Source: an uncultured Bacteroidales bacterium (GTDB lineage Bacteria; Bacteroidota; Bacteroidia; Bacteroidales; F082). From it: a DNA stretch of 64,000 nt. Of the stretch, positions 1-6,935 are shown piece after piece; position 1 is the stretch's first letter; every line of letters starts with the position of its first letter. The notes under the pieces were generated by a model. The model worked only from the letters and a program-made list of their open reading frames with translations. It was not told the origin of the DNA and ran no database searches. Both the position numbers and the translations under genes were made by a program. The stretch covers positions 186,001-250,000 of the forward strand of contig ONFO01000001.1 in assembly GCA_900317155.1 (NCBI GenBank). The letters run 5' to 3'.

Positions 1-41
1 CCCGCATGTTCAACAGCGAAAAGGTGATGTTCTCGAAATAA
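1..41 (+). CDS. 3' end of an unidentified CDS (partial)
   Basis: The frame starting at base 3 is open and ends with TAA at 39-41, giving a tail that reads RMFNSEKVMFSK. A strong hairpin terminator follows 26 bases later, as expected after a real gene. The stretch is too short to assign a family, and the gene starts outside the window. Confidence 0.45.
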   Translation, partial: RMFNSEKVMFSK

Positions 42-66
42 TAGTTAGAGTTAAGGTATTATACGC

Positions 67-98
67 AAAAAAGGAAGAGCCGGTCGACTCTTCCTTTT
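67..98. terminator. Bidirectional intrinsic terminator
   Basis: A perfect 7-bp stem (GGAAGAG at 73-79, CTCTTCC at 88-94) is flanked by an A-run on the left and a T-run on the right. It can therefore end both the plus-strand gene entering from the left edge and the minus-strand MNT/HEPN unit converging on it. Confidence 0.8.
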
Positions 99-120
99 AT
101 TGTTTTTGTGCTATAGGAAC

Positions 121-519
121 CTACTCGGCCAAAAGCTCCTCAATTCGTTGAATCAATTCTTTCGTTGGCTCCGTTATTGTTTTTATTTCTTCTTCTGTAA
201 TGGAGTAAAAACAATTGTAGTCTCCTTTTTCGCGAAGTTGTTCCATACGTGATAGAAAAGCCCCCAATCGTGATTCCACTTTTCCTGCTTTAACGAAATG
301 TAGCCCGAACTGAGTTAATAAGCCATCATGAGTATGTGCAACCAATTCATTTTTAATGAGTAATGCCTGAACTGCATGATAACAAGCATAATAATACCGG
401 TTTGAAGCAATGTCCCAATATTTTTGCCTACTCATTTCGTCTGCTTGTTCAAGGAATCGGTGCGCCTTTTCCATTTGCAGGCCTACTACAATTGTTCTTT
501 CTTCGTCTGTCAGTTTCAT
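121..519 (-). CDS. HEPN domain protein (132 aa), partner of the adjacent MNT protein
   Basis: An all-helical HEPN domain protein. The segment NRYYYACYHAVQALL is typical of HEPN proteins and contains an R-x6-H pattern (Arg41, His48), the residues used for RNA cleavage in active HEPN RNases. A second family-like block, HTHDGL, follows. It overlaps the preceding nucleotidyltransferase gene by 4 bases (ATGA), so the two are translationally coupled. In established HepT/MntA pairs the HEPN protein is an RNase toxin and the nucleotidyltransferase neutralises it by AMPylation. Whether this pair acts as a toxin-antitoxin system or in some other role is not shown by sequence. Confidence 0.82.
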   Translation of the reverse strand: MKLTDEERTIVVGLQMEKAHRFLEQADEMSRQKYWDIASNRYYYACYHAVQALLIKNELVAHTHDGLLTQFGLHFVKAGKVESRLGAFLSRMEQLREKGDYNCFYSITEEEIKTITEPTKELIQRIEELLAE

Positions 520-836
520 GCTAATCGTATTGCTTCGTCAATGACATTGTGATAAAAAGGTGTAAACTTGCTGCTTTCCCATTCTTTGGCAGTGTACATC
601 ACAGGGTTTATGTATTCGCCAAGTTCCCAGCCAAGTTCTCGCAATGGGTAAGAAATGGTATCATAATCCTCTGGCAAAAGTTTGTCTTTGTCGAGAATGA
701 TGAGAATGTCCCAATCAGAACCCGAATGAGCATCTCCTCTTGCCCTAGAGCCATACAACAATGCATATCCTCCTGAAGGTAGGTTCAGTAGGAGCGTTTG
801 CTTGATGTTGTTGATGATTTTTTCATCCATTGTCAA
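516..836 (-). CDS. MNT-type minimal nucleotidyltransferase (106 aa)
   Basis: A small nucleotidyltransferase of the pol-beta superfamily. The signature GSRARGDAHSGSDWDI gives the canonical G-S-x10-D-x-D arrangement (Gly29, Ser30, Asp41, Asp43), so the metal-binding acidic pair is intact. It lies directly upstream of the HEPN gene with a 4-base overlap. The expected role, from MntA/HepT systems, is nucleotide transfer onto the HEPN partner as the antitoxin activity. Start: the ATG at 834-836 begins MTMDEK; a second in-frame ATG two codons later is an alternative. A TAATTTTG element lies about 13 bases upstream. Confidence 0.82.
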   Translation of the reverse strand: MTMDEKIINNIKQTLLLNLPSGGYALLYGSRARGDAHSGSDWDILIILDKDKLLPEDYDTISYPLRELGWELGEYINPVMYTAKEWESSKFTPFYHNVIDEAIRLA

Positions 837-849
837 TCCTTTTCTTTGG

Positions 850-857
850 CAAAATTA
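850..857 (-). promoter_or_regulatory. Bacteroidota -7 element upstream of the MNT/HEPN operon
   Basis: The minus strand reads TAATTTTG, matching the Bacteroidota sigma -7 consensus TAnnTTTG. A TTG lies 16 bases upstream as a possible -33 element, slightly shorter than usual spacing. The start codon at 836 is only 13 bases away, so the 5' leader would be very short. Confidence 0.5.
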
Positions 858-886
858 GACATTATTTTTGAATCAAGTGTTTTTTA

Positions 887-928
887 TGCAAAAAAAGAAG
901 GAAAGACTATGATGGCCTTTCCTTCTTT
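887..928 (-). terminator. Intrinsic terminator after the M20 dipeptidase gene
   Basis: A perfect 12-bp inverted repeat (AAAGAAGGAAAG at 894-905 and its complement at 917-928) lies 18 bases beyond the dipeptidase stop. It is followed on the minus strand by a T-run (the A-run at 891-896). Confidence 0.8.
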
Positions 929-946
929 GAGTTTGTGTTTCGATAA

Positions 947-2323
947 TTACGCAATACTATCACCTTTTGCGAAATGCTGATAGAACGCGATAATCGTCTC
1001 AATACCTTTGTAGAAGTGGTCAAGGCGGTAGTTCTCGTTGGGTGAGTGGATGGCGTCTTCTCCAAGGCCAAAGCCCATAAGGATAGACTTGATACCCAGT
1101 ACTTTCTCGAAGGTAGAGATAATCGGGATGCTTCCGCCCGAGCGCATGGGGATGGGTTGCTTGCCGTAAGTGTGCATGTAAGCAGCTTCGGCAGCTTTGT
1201 AGGCTGGCAGGTCAATAGGACATACGTATGCCTCACCGCCATGTAATGGGGTGACCTTCACGGTGACGTAGTCAGGAGCTGCCTTCTCGAAATATCTCTT
1301 CACCAACTTGGCAATCTTTTCATGATCTTGGTGTGGCACCAAACGGCAAGATAGTTTGGCATAAGCTTTGGAGGGAAGTACGGTCTTGCTGCCCTCGCCA
1401 GTATAGCCACCCCACATGCCGCAGAGGTCGAAGGAGGGACGGATGCCCACTCTCTCGATTTTGGTGTAGCCTCTTTCACCGCGCAAAGCCTTCACGCCTA
1501 GACTCTTTTTGTATTCTTCTTCGTTGTAAGGCGCCATGTTGAGTAGTTCACGCTCGCGTTTGGAGCATTTTTCAACATCATGATAGAAATGCGGGATAGT
1601 GATGTGATTGCTCTTGTCCATGCACCCAGCAATCATCTCGCAAAGAACGTTCAAGGGATTAGCAACGGAACCTCCAAAGAGACCGGAATGCAGGTCGGCA
1701 TTGGGGCCGGTGACTTCAATCTCCCAGTAGGCGAGGCCTCTCAAGCCAGTAGTGATGCTTGGCACATCGGCTGCAATCATTGAAGTGTCGGATACCAAAA
1801 TGATATCGGCTTTCACCAGCCTCTTGTTCTTCACAATCCATTTGGCAAGGCTGCCCGAACCGATTTCCTCTTCACCTTCGAGCATGAATTTCACGTTGCA
1901 GGGGAGGGTGTCGGTCTTGACCATGGTCTCAAAAGCCTTGGCGTGCATGAACGATTGTCCTTTGTCATCGTCGGCGCCGCGAGCCCAGATTTTGCCGTCT
2001 TTGATGACAGGTTCAAACGGGTCGGTTTTCCATAGTTCGATGGGGTCGACTGGCATCACATCGTAGTGGCCATAGACCAACACGGTAGGTTTCTTCTTGT
2101 CGATGATTTTTTCGCCATAAACGATGGGGTTGCCATCAGTAGGCATCACTTCGGCCTTGTCGGCACCAGCTTTCAACAGGTTGTCGCGCCAGCACTCGGC
2201 ACAACGAATCATGTCATGCTTGTGGGCGGATTCCGAGCTGATGGACGGAATGCGAATAAGTTCGAATAATTCCTCAAGGAAACGATCCTTGTTTTCGTCA
2301 ATGTACTTGTCTGTAACTTTCAT
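947..2323 (-). CDS. M20 family metallodipeptidase
   Basis: A cytosolic zinc-type peptidase of the M20/M28 clan, about the usual length for M20 dipeptidases (458 aa). Visible metal-site motifs are VYGHYDVMPVDP (His86, Asp88), RGADDDKGQ (Asp119), EGEEEIGS (Glu151/152, general base and ligand) and a C-terminal HSPNENYRL carrying the last His. No signal peptide is seen, so it probably hydrolyses imported or turnover-derived dipeptides. It lies 49 bases downstream of lpxH on the same strand and may share its transcript. Exact substrate specificity cannot be read from sequence. Confidence 0.9.
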   Translation of the reverse strand: MKVTDKYIDENKDRFLEELFELIRIPSISSESAHKHDMIRCAECWRDNLLKAGADKAEVMPTDGNPIVYGEKIIDKKKPTVLVYGHYDVMPVDPIELWKTDPFEPVIKDGKIWARGADDDKGQSFMHAKAFETMVKTDTLPCNVKFMLEGEEEIGSGSLAKWIVKNKRLVKADIILVSDTSMIAADVPSITTGLRGLAYWEIEVTGPNADLHSGLFGGSVANPLNVLCEMIAGCMDKSNHITIPHFYHDVEKCSKRERELLNMAPYNEEEYKKSLGVKALRGERGYTKIERVGIRPSFDLCGMWGGYTGEGSKTVLPSKAYAKLSCRLVPHQDHEKIAKLVKRYFEKAAPDYVTVKVTPLHGGEAYVCPIDLPAYKAAEAAYMHTYGKQPIPMRSGGSIPIISTFEKVLGIKSILMGFGLGEDAIHSPNENYRLDHFYKGIETIIAFYQHFAKGDSIA

Positions 2324-2372
2324 GGTTATTTTGTTTAATTGATCACGTTTTATTTATTATCGATTTGTTTAT

Positions 2373-3125
2373 TTAGTTGTCGAATTGTTTTAAAATAACT
2401 GTCTCTCCATCGTAGACGGCATAAGTGAAATCATAAATCCAATTTCCCACAACGGTCGTCAATGCATGGTCGCCGCTCTGATACTGCATGGGCTTGTGTT
2501 GGTGGCCGAAGATGAAGAAGTCGATGGTTGGGTCAAGGGCGGCTTGCTCTTGGGCATATTGATAGAGGCGGGTGCTAGGGATATCGTCATAATAACCTCG
2601 TTCCACCTCGTTCTTAAGCTTCTTCAGGCGATGGTTGTGCGACCATTTCAAAGCCAAACCAATGCCAATGTCGGGGTGCAACCATCTGAATAGCCATTGA
2701 TTGAACTTGCATTCAAATACCTTTTTCAAAAACTTGTAACCTTTGTCGCCCGGCCCTCTGCCGTCACCGTGGACAAGGAAAAACTTCTTGTCCTTTATCA
2801 TCTTGACAACCGGCTCACGATGCATTTCGATACCTAGTTCGTCATGCAGGTAGCCGAAACTCCAAAGGTCGTGGTTTCCGATAAACAAATGGACTGGAAT
2901 GCCAGCATCGGTAAACTCAGCCAACTTGCCTTGTAGCCTGACGAAACCTCTCGGAATCACGGTCTTATACTCAAACCAGAAGTCGAAGAGGTCGCCCATC
3001 AGGTAGAGCTCCTCGCAGTTGGGACGAATCATGTCCAAGAAGCGCAACAACTTGCGCTCGCGCTTTTGGCTGTCCTCAAGTGAAGGGATGCCCAAATGGA
3101 AGTCGGTGACGAAATAAACGGCCAT
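2373..3125 (-). CDS. lpxH: UDP-2,3-diacylglucosamine diphosphatase-like metallophosphoesterase
   Basis: A calcineurin-like phosphoesterase with the full motif ladder: DFHLG (Asp8, His10), MGDLFDFW (Asp45), GNHD, a HGDG block and GHQH near the C-terminus. The family includes LpxH, which cleaves UDP-2,3-diacylglucosamine to lipid X in lipid A synthesis at the inner membrane. Context supports this: lpxK, a later lipid A enzyme, lies in the same operon two genes upstream. The start codon overlaps the punA stop by one base (TGATG), implying translational coupling. An orthologous but functionally different phosphoesterase is the main alternative. Confidence 0.82.
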   Translation of the reverse strand: MAVYFVTDFHLGIPSLEDSQKRERKLLRFLDMIRPNCEELYLMGDLFDFWFEYKTVIPRGFVRLQGKLAEFTDAGIPVHLFIGNHDLWSFGYLHDELGIEMHREPVVKMIKDKKFFLVHGDGRGPGDKGYKFLKKVFECKFNQWLFRWLHPDIGIGLALKWSHNHRLKKLKNEVERGYYDDIPSTRLYQYAQEQAALDPTIDFFIFGHQHKPMQYQSGDHALTTVVGNWIYDFTYAVYDGETVILKQFDN

Positions 3126-3961
3126 CAGAACTGGATTTCGGCGCTGCGGCGGATGAGCTCGGTGATAAGGGTGATGAGCTTGGGCTCCACGGCATTCACA
3201 GCCTTGATGACTTCCTCGTGCGTGATGGTAATGGTGTGGTCCAAACCATAGATGTTGGCCATGTCGGAAACGATGGATAAACCAAAGACGGGCAACTTGC
3301 CTTGTCGAGCTACAATGACCTCAGGCGTCGTCGACATACCGATGGTGTCGGCACCGATGATGCGGAAGTAACGGCATTCAGCAGGCGTCTCGTAGGTCGG
3401 GCCAGAAGTGGAGCAATACACGCCATGTTGCACCCAGATGCCTTTTTCCAAGGCGATCTCGTCAGCCAACTTGATGAGTCGTTTGTCGTATGGCTCGCTC
3501 ATGTCGGGGAAACGTTCACCGAAACGCTCGTCATGGGGTCCAATCAACGGATTGGGCATGGCATGGATATGGTCGTTGATGATCATGATATCACCCACAT
3601 GGAAGTTCGGATTGAGACCTCCGGCGGCATTGCTGAGGATGAGGAACTGGATGCCTAGTTGCATCATCATGCGGATAGGGAAGGCGACTTCGCTCATCGG
3701 ATAGCCTTCGTAATAGTGGAAACGGCCTTGCATGGCGATGACTTTTCGGCCAGCGATGGTGCCAAACAGCAGTTGTCCCTGGTGACCTTTCACCGTGGAG
3801 ACGGGGAAGTTCGGGATGTCCGTATAGGGGATGGCGTATTCAACAGTGATTCCATTGGCCAAACCGCCTAATCCAGAGCCTAAGACTATGCCAACTTCAG
3901 GTTGAAAACCATTGGTTTTCAATTTAATGTAACCAACGGTTGTAAGAATTCTCTCGTACAT
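3125..3961 (-). CDS. punA: Purine-nucleoside phosphorylase (inosine/guanosine type)
   Basis: Trimeric-type purine nucleoside phosphorylase, 278 aa, normal length. It cleaves purine (2'-deoxy)ribonucleosides with phosphate in salvage. Motifs seen are GSGLGGL near residue 30 (phosphate loop), VKGHQGQL, GRFHYYEGYP, SNAAGGLNP and IGMSTTPEVIVARQ, the last being the conserved purine-site region. It is sandwiched between lpxK (38-base overlap at its start) and lpxH (1-base overlap at its end), so it is made as part of a lipid A operon without any obvious biochemical link. Confidence 0.93.
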   Translation of the reverse strand: MYERILTTVGYIKLKTNGFQPEVGIVLGSGLGGLANGITVEYAIPYTDIPNFPVSTVKGHQGQLLFGTIAGRKVIAMQGRFHYYEGYPMSEVAFPIRMMMQLGIQFLILSNAAGGLNPNFHVGDIMIINDHIHAMPNPLIGPHDERFGERFPDMSEPYDKRLIKLADEIALEKGIWVQHGVYCSTSGPTYETPAECRYFRIIGADTIGMSTTPEVIVARQGKLPVFGLSIVSDMANIYGLDHTITITHEEVIKAVNAVEPKLITLITELIRRSAEIQF

Positions 3962-4982
3962 ATTTCAATATTTCTTCGTTAAACTTTTCTTCTTCATGGA
4001 AACGCACGTTGATGGGTAAAACATATAACGGCGCAATTTCAAACTGACAAAAATAAGGAGAATTTGTTAATCGTGCAGCATCTTTTTCGGTGGTGACGAT
4101 GATTTTCTTCTCTCCGCTGAGGTCTTCAAAGTGTTTGAGGATGACTGTCAAATCTTCTTTTGTATAGGTATGATGATCGGCAAATTGCAGAAAATCAACG
4201 GATTTATAGTTGTTCTTCAATTCTTCGACAAACGGCTTTGGGTTGGCTATGCCGCAGAAAGCCAAGACGGAATCAGCATTTTCGGAGGCAATAGTTTTTG
4301 CTTTCTCGTTCAAAGGTTGCAATTCGTTGTATTCTAAATAAGAGAAATACACTTTTTGTTCTTCTTCAGGTTTTAATTTGTTGATGACGCGTTTTTTGTC
4401 TTCTTCCCCTAGGCATTTAGGTGATTTGCTGACGATGATGATTTGCGCTCGCTTGGCAGCTGACCTCACATCGCGCAAAGTGCCGGTAGGGAAGAGGAAG
4501 TCGTCACAATAAAGATGTTGGTATTCCGTCAATAAGATGTTCAAACCCGCCTTGATGGGGCGATGCTGGAACGCGTCGTCGAGGAGGACGACTTCTGCCC
4601 TGTTCGGACTGCAGAGCAGCTTGCGAGTGCCATCCACACGGTCCTCGTCCACAGCAACCAATATCTGTGGAAACTTTCTGAAATATTGCAATGGTTCGTC
4701 GCCTAAGTCTTCGCAGGTGTTTATGCTTTCAGCCAATTTGAAGCCTTTGGTCTTTCTGCCGTAGCCACGACTCAAGGTCGCGACGTGATAGTCGTCCTTC
4801 AATAAAGAAATGAGGTATTCCGTATGTGGCGTTTTTCCCGTGCCACCCAAGCTGAGGTTGCCCACACAAATCACCGGTTTTTCAAATCGTGTGGCTTTTA
4901 AGATATGCCAATCGTACAACTTATGTCTGATTGTCAATACGATATGGTATAGAAACGATATGGGCAGAAGTAAAATTCTCAT
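3924..4982 (-). CDS. lpxK: Tetraacyldisaccharide 4'-kinase
   Basis: LpxK phosphorylates the 4' position of the lipid A disaccharide at the inner membrane. The N-terminus has a hydrophobic segment (MRILLLPISFLYHIVL), then the Walker A-like GNLSLGGTGKTP, DDAFQHR and a C-terminal block VTTEKDAARL, all typical of LpxK. I chose the ATG at 4980-4982 (352 aa): a longer open frame to 5069 exists but would run through the divergent Nif3 start region and its promoter elements. The 3' end overlaps punA by 38 bases. First gene of the lpxK-punA-lpxH operon. Confidence 0.9.
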   Translation of the reverse strand: MRILLLPISFLYHIVLTIRHKLYDWHILKATRFEKPVICVGNLSLGGTGKTPHTEYLISLLKDDYHVATLSRGYGRKTKGFKLAESINTCEDLGDEPLQYFRKFPQILVAVDEDRVDGTRKLLCSPNRAEVVLLDDAFQHRPIKAGLNILLTEYQHLYCDDFLFPTGTLRDVRSAAKRAQIIIVSKSPKCLGEEDKKRVINKLKPEEEQKVYFSYLEYNELQPLNEKAKTIASENADSVLAFCGIANPKPFVEELKNNYKSVDFLQFADHHTYTKEDLTVILKHFEDLSGEKKIIVTTEKDAARLTNSPYFCQFEIAPLYVLPINVRFHEEEKFNEEILKYVRENSYNRWLH

Positions 4983-4991
4983 TGTAGGGGT

Positions 4992-5019
4992 CAAAATTAG
5001 ACATTTTTTCCTAATTTTG
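4992..5019. promoter_or_regulatory. Face-to-face -7 elements in a palindrome between lpxK and the Nif3 gene
   Basis: The 55-base divergent spacer contains an inverted repeat: TCAAAATTAG (4991-5000) and CTAATTTTGA (5011-5020). Each arm is a TAnnTTTG -7 element, one for the minus-strand lpxK operon and one for the plus-strand Nif3 operon. No well-spaced -33 TTG is visible for either, so the assignment as active promoters is provisional. Confidence 0.5.
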
Positions 5020-5037
5020 AGCCTCAAAACTGAAAAT

Positions 5038-5835
5038 ATGACCGTAAAAGACATTTTGAACTGCATCACAGAGATTGCACCGCTTCAATGGCAGGAGAGT
5101 TATGACAATGCTGGCTTGCAAGTCGGTGATTTGAATGCAGAGACCCGTAAAGCCTTGATTTGCTTGGATATTACAGAAAAAGTCGTGGACGAGGCCGTTA
5201 CCAAGCATTGTGACCTCATCATCAGCCATCATCCTTTGATTTTCCGTGGATTGAAGCATCTTACGCCTGAAACTTATATTGAACGTGCTGTGATGAAAGC
5301 CATCAAGCACGACATCGCCATGATTTCCATGCATACGAACTTGGATAACAGTTTCCAAGGCGTGAGCCGTATTTTGGCCGAAAAGTTGGGCTTGAAGAAC
5401 CTGCATATTTTGCAACCTTTAACCTCGGAACCTGACCTTTGTGGGGCAGGCATGGTAGGCGAGTTCGAAATAGCGATGGAAGAAATTGATTTTCTGAGCC
5501 TTGTAGCTGATGCAATTGGAACACCTTGTTTACGTCATTCCGCTTTGACTGGCAAAAAAATCCAAAAAGTGGCGCTTTGTGGCGGCTCGGGAGTCCCTTT
5601 TATGGCTGATGCGATGCGTTGTGGTGCAGATGCTTACCTCACTGCCGACATCAAATACCATGACTTTTTCGTTCCAGAAGGCAACATTCTCCTTGTCGAT
5701 GGCGGGCATTTTGAGACCGAACAATTCACGAAAGAATTATTATGTAAGTTGATTCGGAAAAAATTTCCTACCTTTGCAGCCGAAATTGCTGAAACGAAGA
5801 CAAATTCGGTTCATTATTTTGTAAAAAATAAGTAA
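5038..5835 (+). CDS. Nif3-like dinuclear metal centre protein
   Basis: Member of the NIF3/YbgI family (toroidal hexamers with a dimetal site; some annotated as GTP cyclohydrolase I type 2, true function unsettled). Visible hallmarks are LICLDITEKVVDEA, the metal-ligand run IISHHPLIFRG, AMISMHTNLDN, and near the end LVDGGHFETEQF with the second His/Glu pair. 265 aa from the ATG at 5038; a longer frame starting at 4810 lies antisense inside lpxK and is rejected. The next gene follows after 7 bases, the common Nif3/zinc-ribbon pairing in Bacteroidota. Confidence 0.92.
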   Translation: MTVKDILNCITEIAPLQWQESYDNAGLQVGDLNAETRKALICLDITEKVVDEAVTKHCDLIISHHPLIFRGLKHLTPETYIERAVMKAIKHDIAMISMHTNLDNSFQGVSRILAEKLGLKNLHILQPLTSEPDLCGAGMVGEFEIAMEEIDFLSLVADAIGTPCLRHSALTGKKIQKVALCGGSGVPFMADAMRCGADAYLTADIKYHDFFVPEGNILLVDGGHFETEQFTKELLCKLIRKKFPTFAAEIAETKTNSVHYFVKNK

Positions 5836-5842
5836 TCACAAT

Positions 5843-6877
5843 ATGGCTAAGAAAGAAAACATAGAAGAAGCTGAGGTGACTGAAGTTGCTGAGGTAAAGG
5901 AAGTTAAGCAGACAAAGAAAACCACGAAAAAAACAGCTAAGGCTGAAACGGATTCCGAAGTGGAAAACGAAGCTCCAGTGGTGAATGAAGAAGCTGCCGA
6001 CGATAAGAAAGACAAGAAGACGACAAAGAAAACGGCAAAACTTACGACTGAAGTTGAGGTGAATGAGAAAGTTGTCATTCCTCAAGAGGAGGCCCCCACC
6101 GTAAAGAAAGAGGCTCCCAAGCCAGTGGAAGACCCCGTTGAAGTGAGCGTGGAACAGAAGCTGGTTGCCCTTTATACCTTGCAACAGGTCGACTCTAAGA
6201 TTGATGAGATTCGCGCCTACCGTGGTAACCTTCCGCTCGAAATCCAGGACATGGAGGACGAAATTGCCGGTTTGGAGACCCGTATTGCCAATTTCAAGGA
6301 GGAAAGCAAGAAACATCAGAAAGACATCTCTGATTATAAGATCAAGATTAAGGAAACCGAAGCCTTGATCAAGAAATATGAGGACCAACAGAACAACGTC
6401 CGCAATAACCGCGAATACGATTCATTGACTAAAGAAATTGAGTATCAACAGCTTGATAACCAACTTTCAGAAAAACGTATCAAAGAGATTACCGCTAAGG
6501 ATAATGAAGTAGCCGTCAAGGTGGCTGAGGCTCAGATGCGTCTCACCGAACTGAAGTCTTCACTGAAGGACAAGAAGGACGAGTTGCATTCGCTGGTGGA
6601 AGGTACAGAAAAGGAGGAGGAACAACTGCTTCAGCGTTCTGCCGAATGTGAGAAACTGGTGGAAGACCGTCTTTTGGTTGCTTACAAACGTATCCGTAAA
6701 AATGCCCGCAATGGTTTGGCCGTGGTGGGTATTTTCGACGAGGCCTGCGGCGGCTGCTTCAACCGTATCCCGCCCCAACATCAGTTGGACATCTGCACAC
6801 ATAAGAAGATCATCGTCTGCGAGTATTGTGGTCGTATCCTTGTCGACAAGGGTATCATCGAACAATATAACGCTTGA
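5843..6877 (+). CDS. Coiled-coil C4-type zinc-ribbon protein with a Lys/Thr-rich N-terminal extension
   Basis: Residues about 103-290 form a long heptad-rich coiled coil (ALYTLQQVDSKIDEI onward). The C-terminus carries a zinc ribbon with Cys302, Cys305, Cys326 and Cys329 (CGGC and CEYC). This is the family usually found beside Nif3 genes, proposed to be a nucleic-acid or chaperone-like factor but without a settled function. Unusual here is the first hundred residues: acidic/lysine-rich low complexity with a repeated KKTTKKTAK block (about 24-33 and 57-66), resembling histone-H1-like tails. Same operon as the Nif3 gene and followed by a strong terminator. Confidence 0.85.
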   Translation: MAKKENIEEAEVTEVAEVKEVKQTKKTTKKTAKAETDSEVENEAPVVNEEAADDKKDKKTTKKTAKLTTEVEVNEKVVIPQEEAPTVKKEAPKPVEDPVEVSVEQKLVALYTLQQVDSKIDEIRAYRGNLPLEIQDMEDEIAGLETRIANFKEESKKHQKDISDYKIKIKETEALIKKYEDQQNNVRNNREYDSLTKEIEYQQLDNQLSEKRIKEITAKDNEVAVKVAEAQMRLTELKSSLKDKKDELHSLVEGTEKEEEQLLQRSAECEKLVEDRLLVAYKRIRKNARNGLAVVGIFDEACGGCFNRIPPQHQLDICTHKKIIVCEYCGRILVDKGIIEQYNA

Positions 6878-6905
6878 TGAATATAGTCTGATTTGAGATT
6901 TCGAT

Positions 6906-6931
6906 TAAGGCTACCTTCGGGTAGCCTTTTT
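6906..6931 (+). terminator. Intrinsic terminator after the Nif3/zinc-ribbon operon
   Basis: A 7-bp perfect stem GGCTACC (6908-6914) and GGTAGCC (6919-6925) closes a TTCG tetraloop and is followed by six T residues. The left A/T flank is weaker, so it mainly serves the plus strand, although the minus-strand FadL-like gene converges on it. Confidence 0.9.
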
Positions 6932-6935
6932 TCGT

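Noticed and set aside
4810-5037. Longer Nif3 start at 4810
   Set aside because: This part is antisense to lpxK and crosses the divergent promoter region; family N-terminus begins at ATG 5038.
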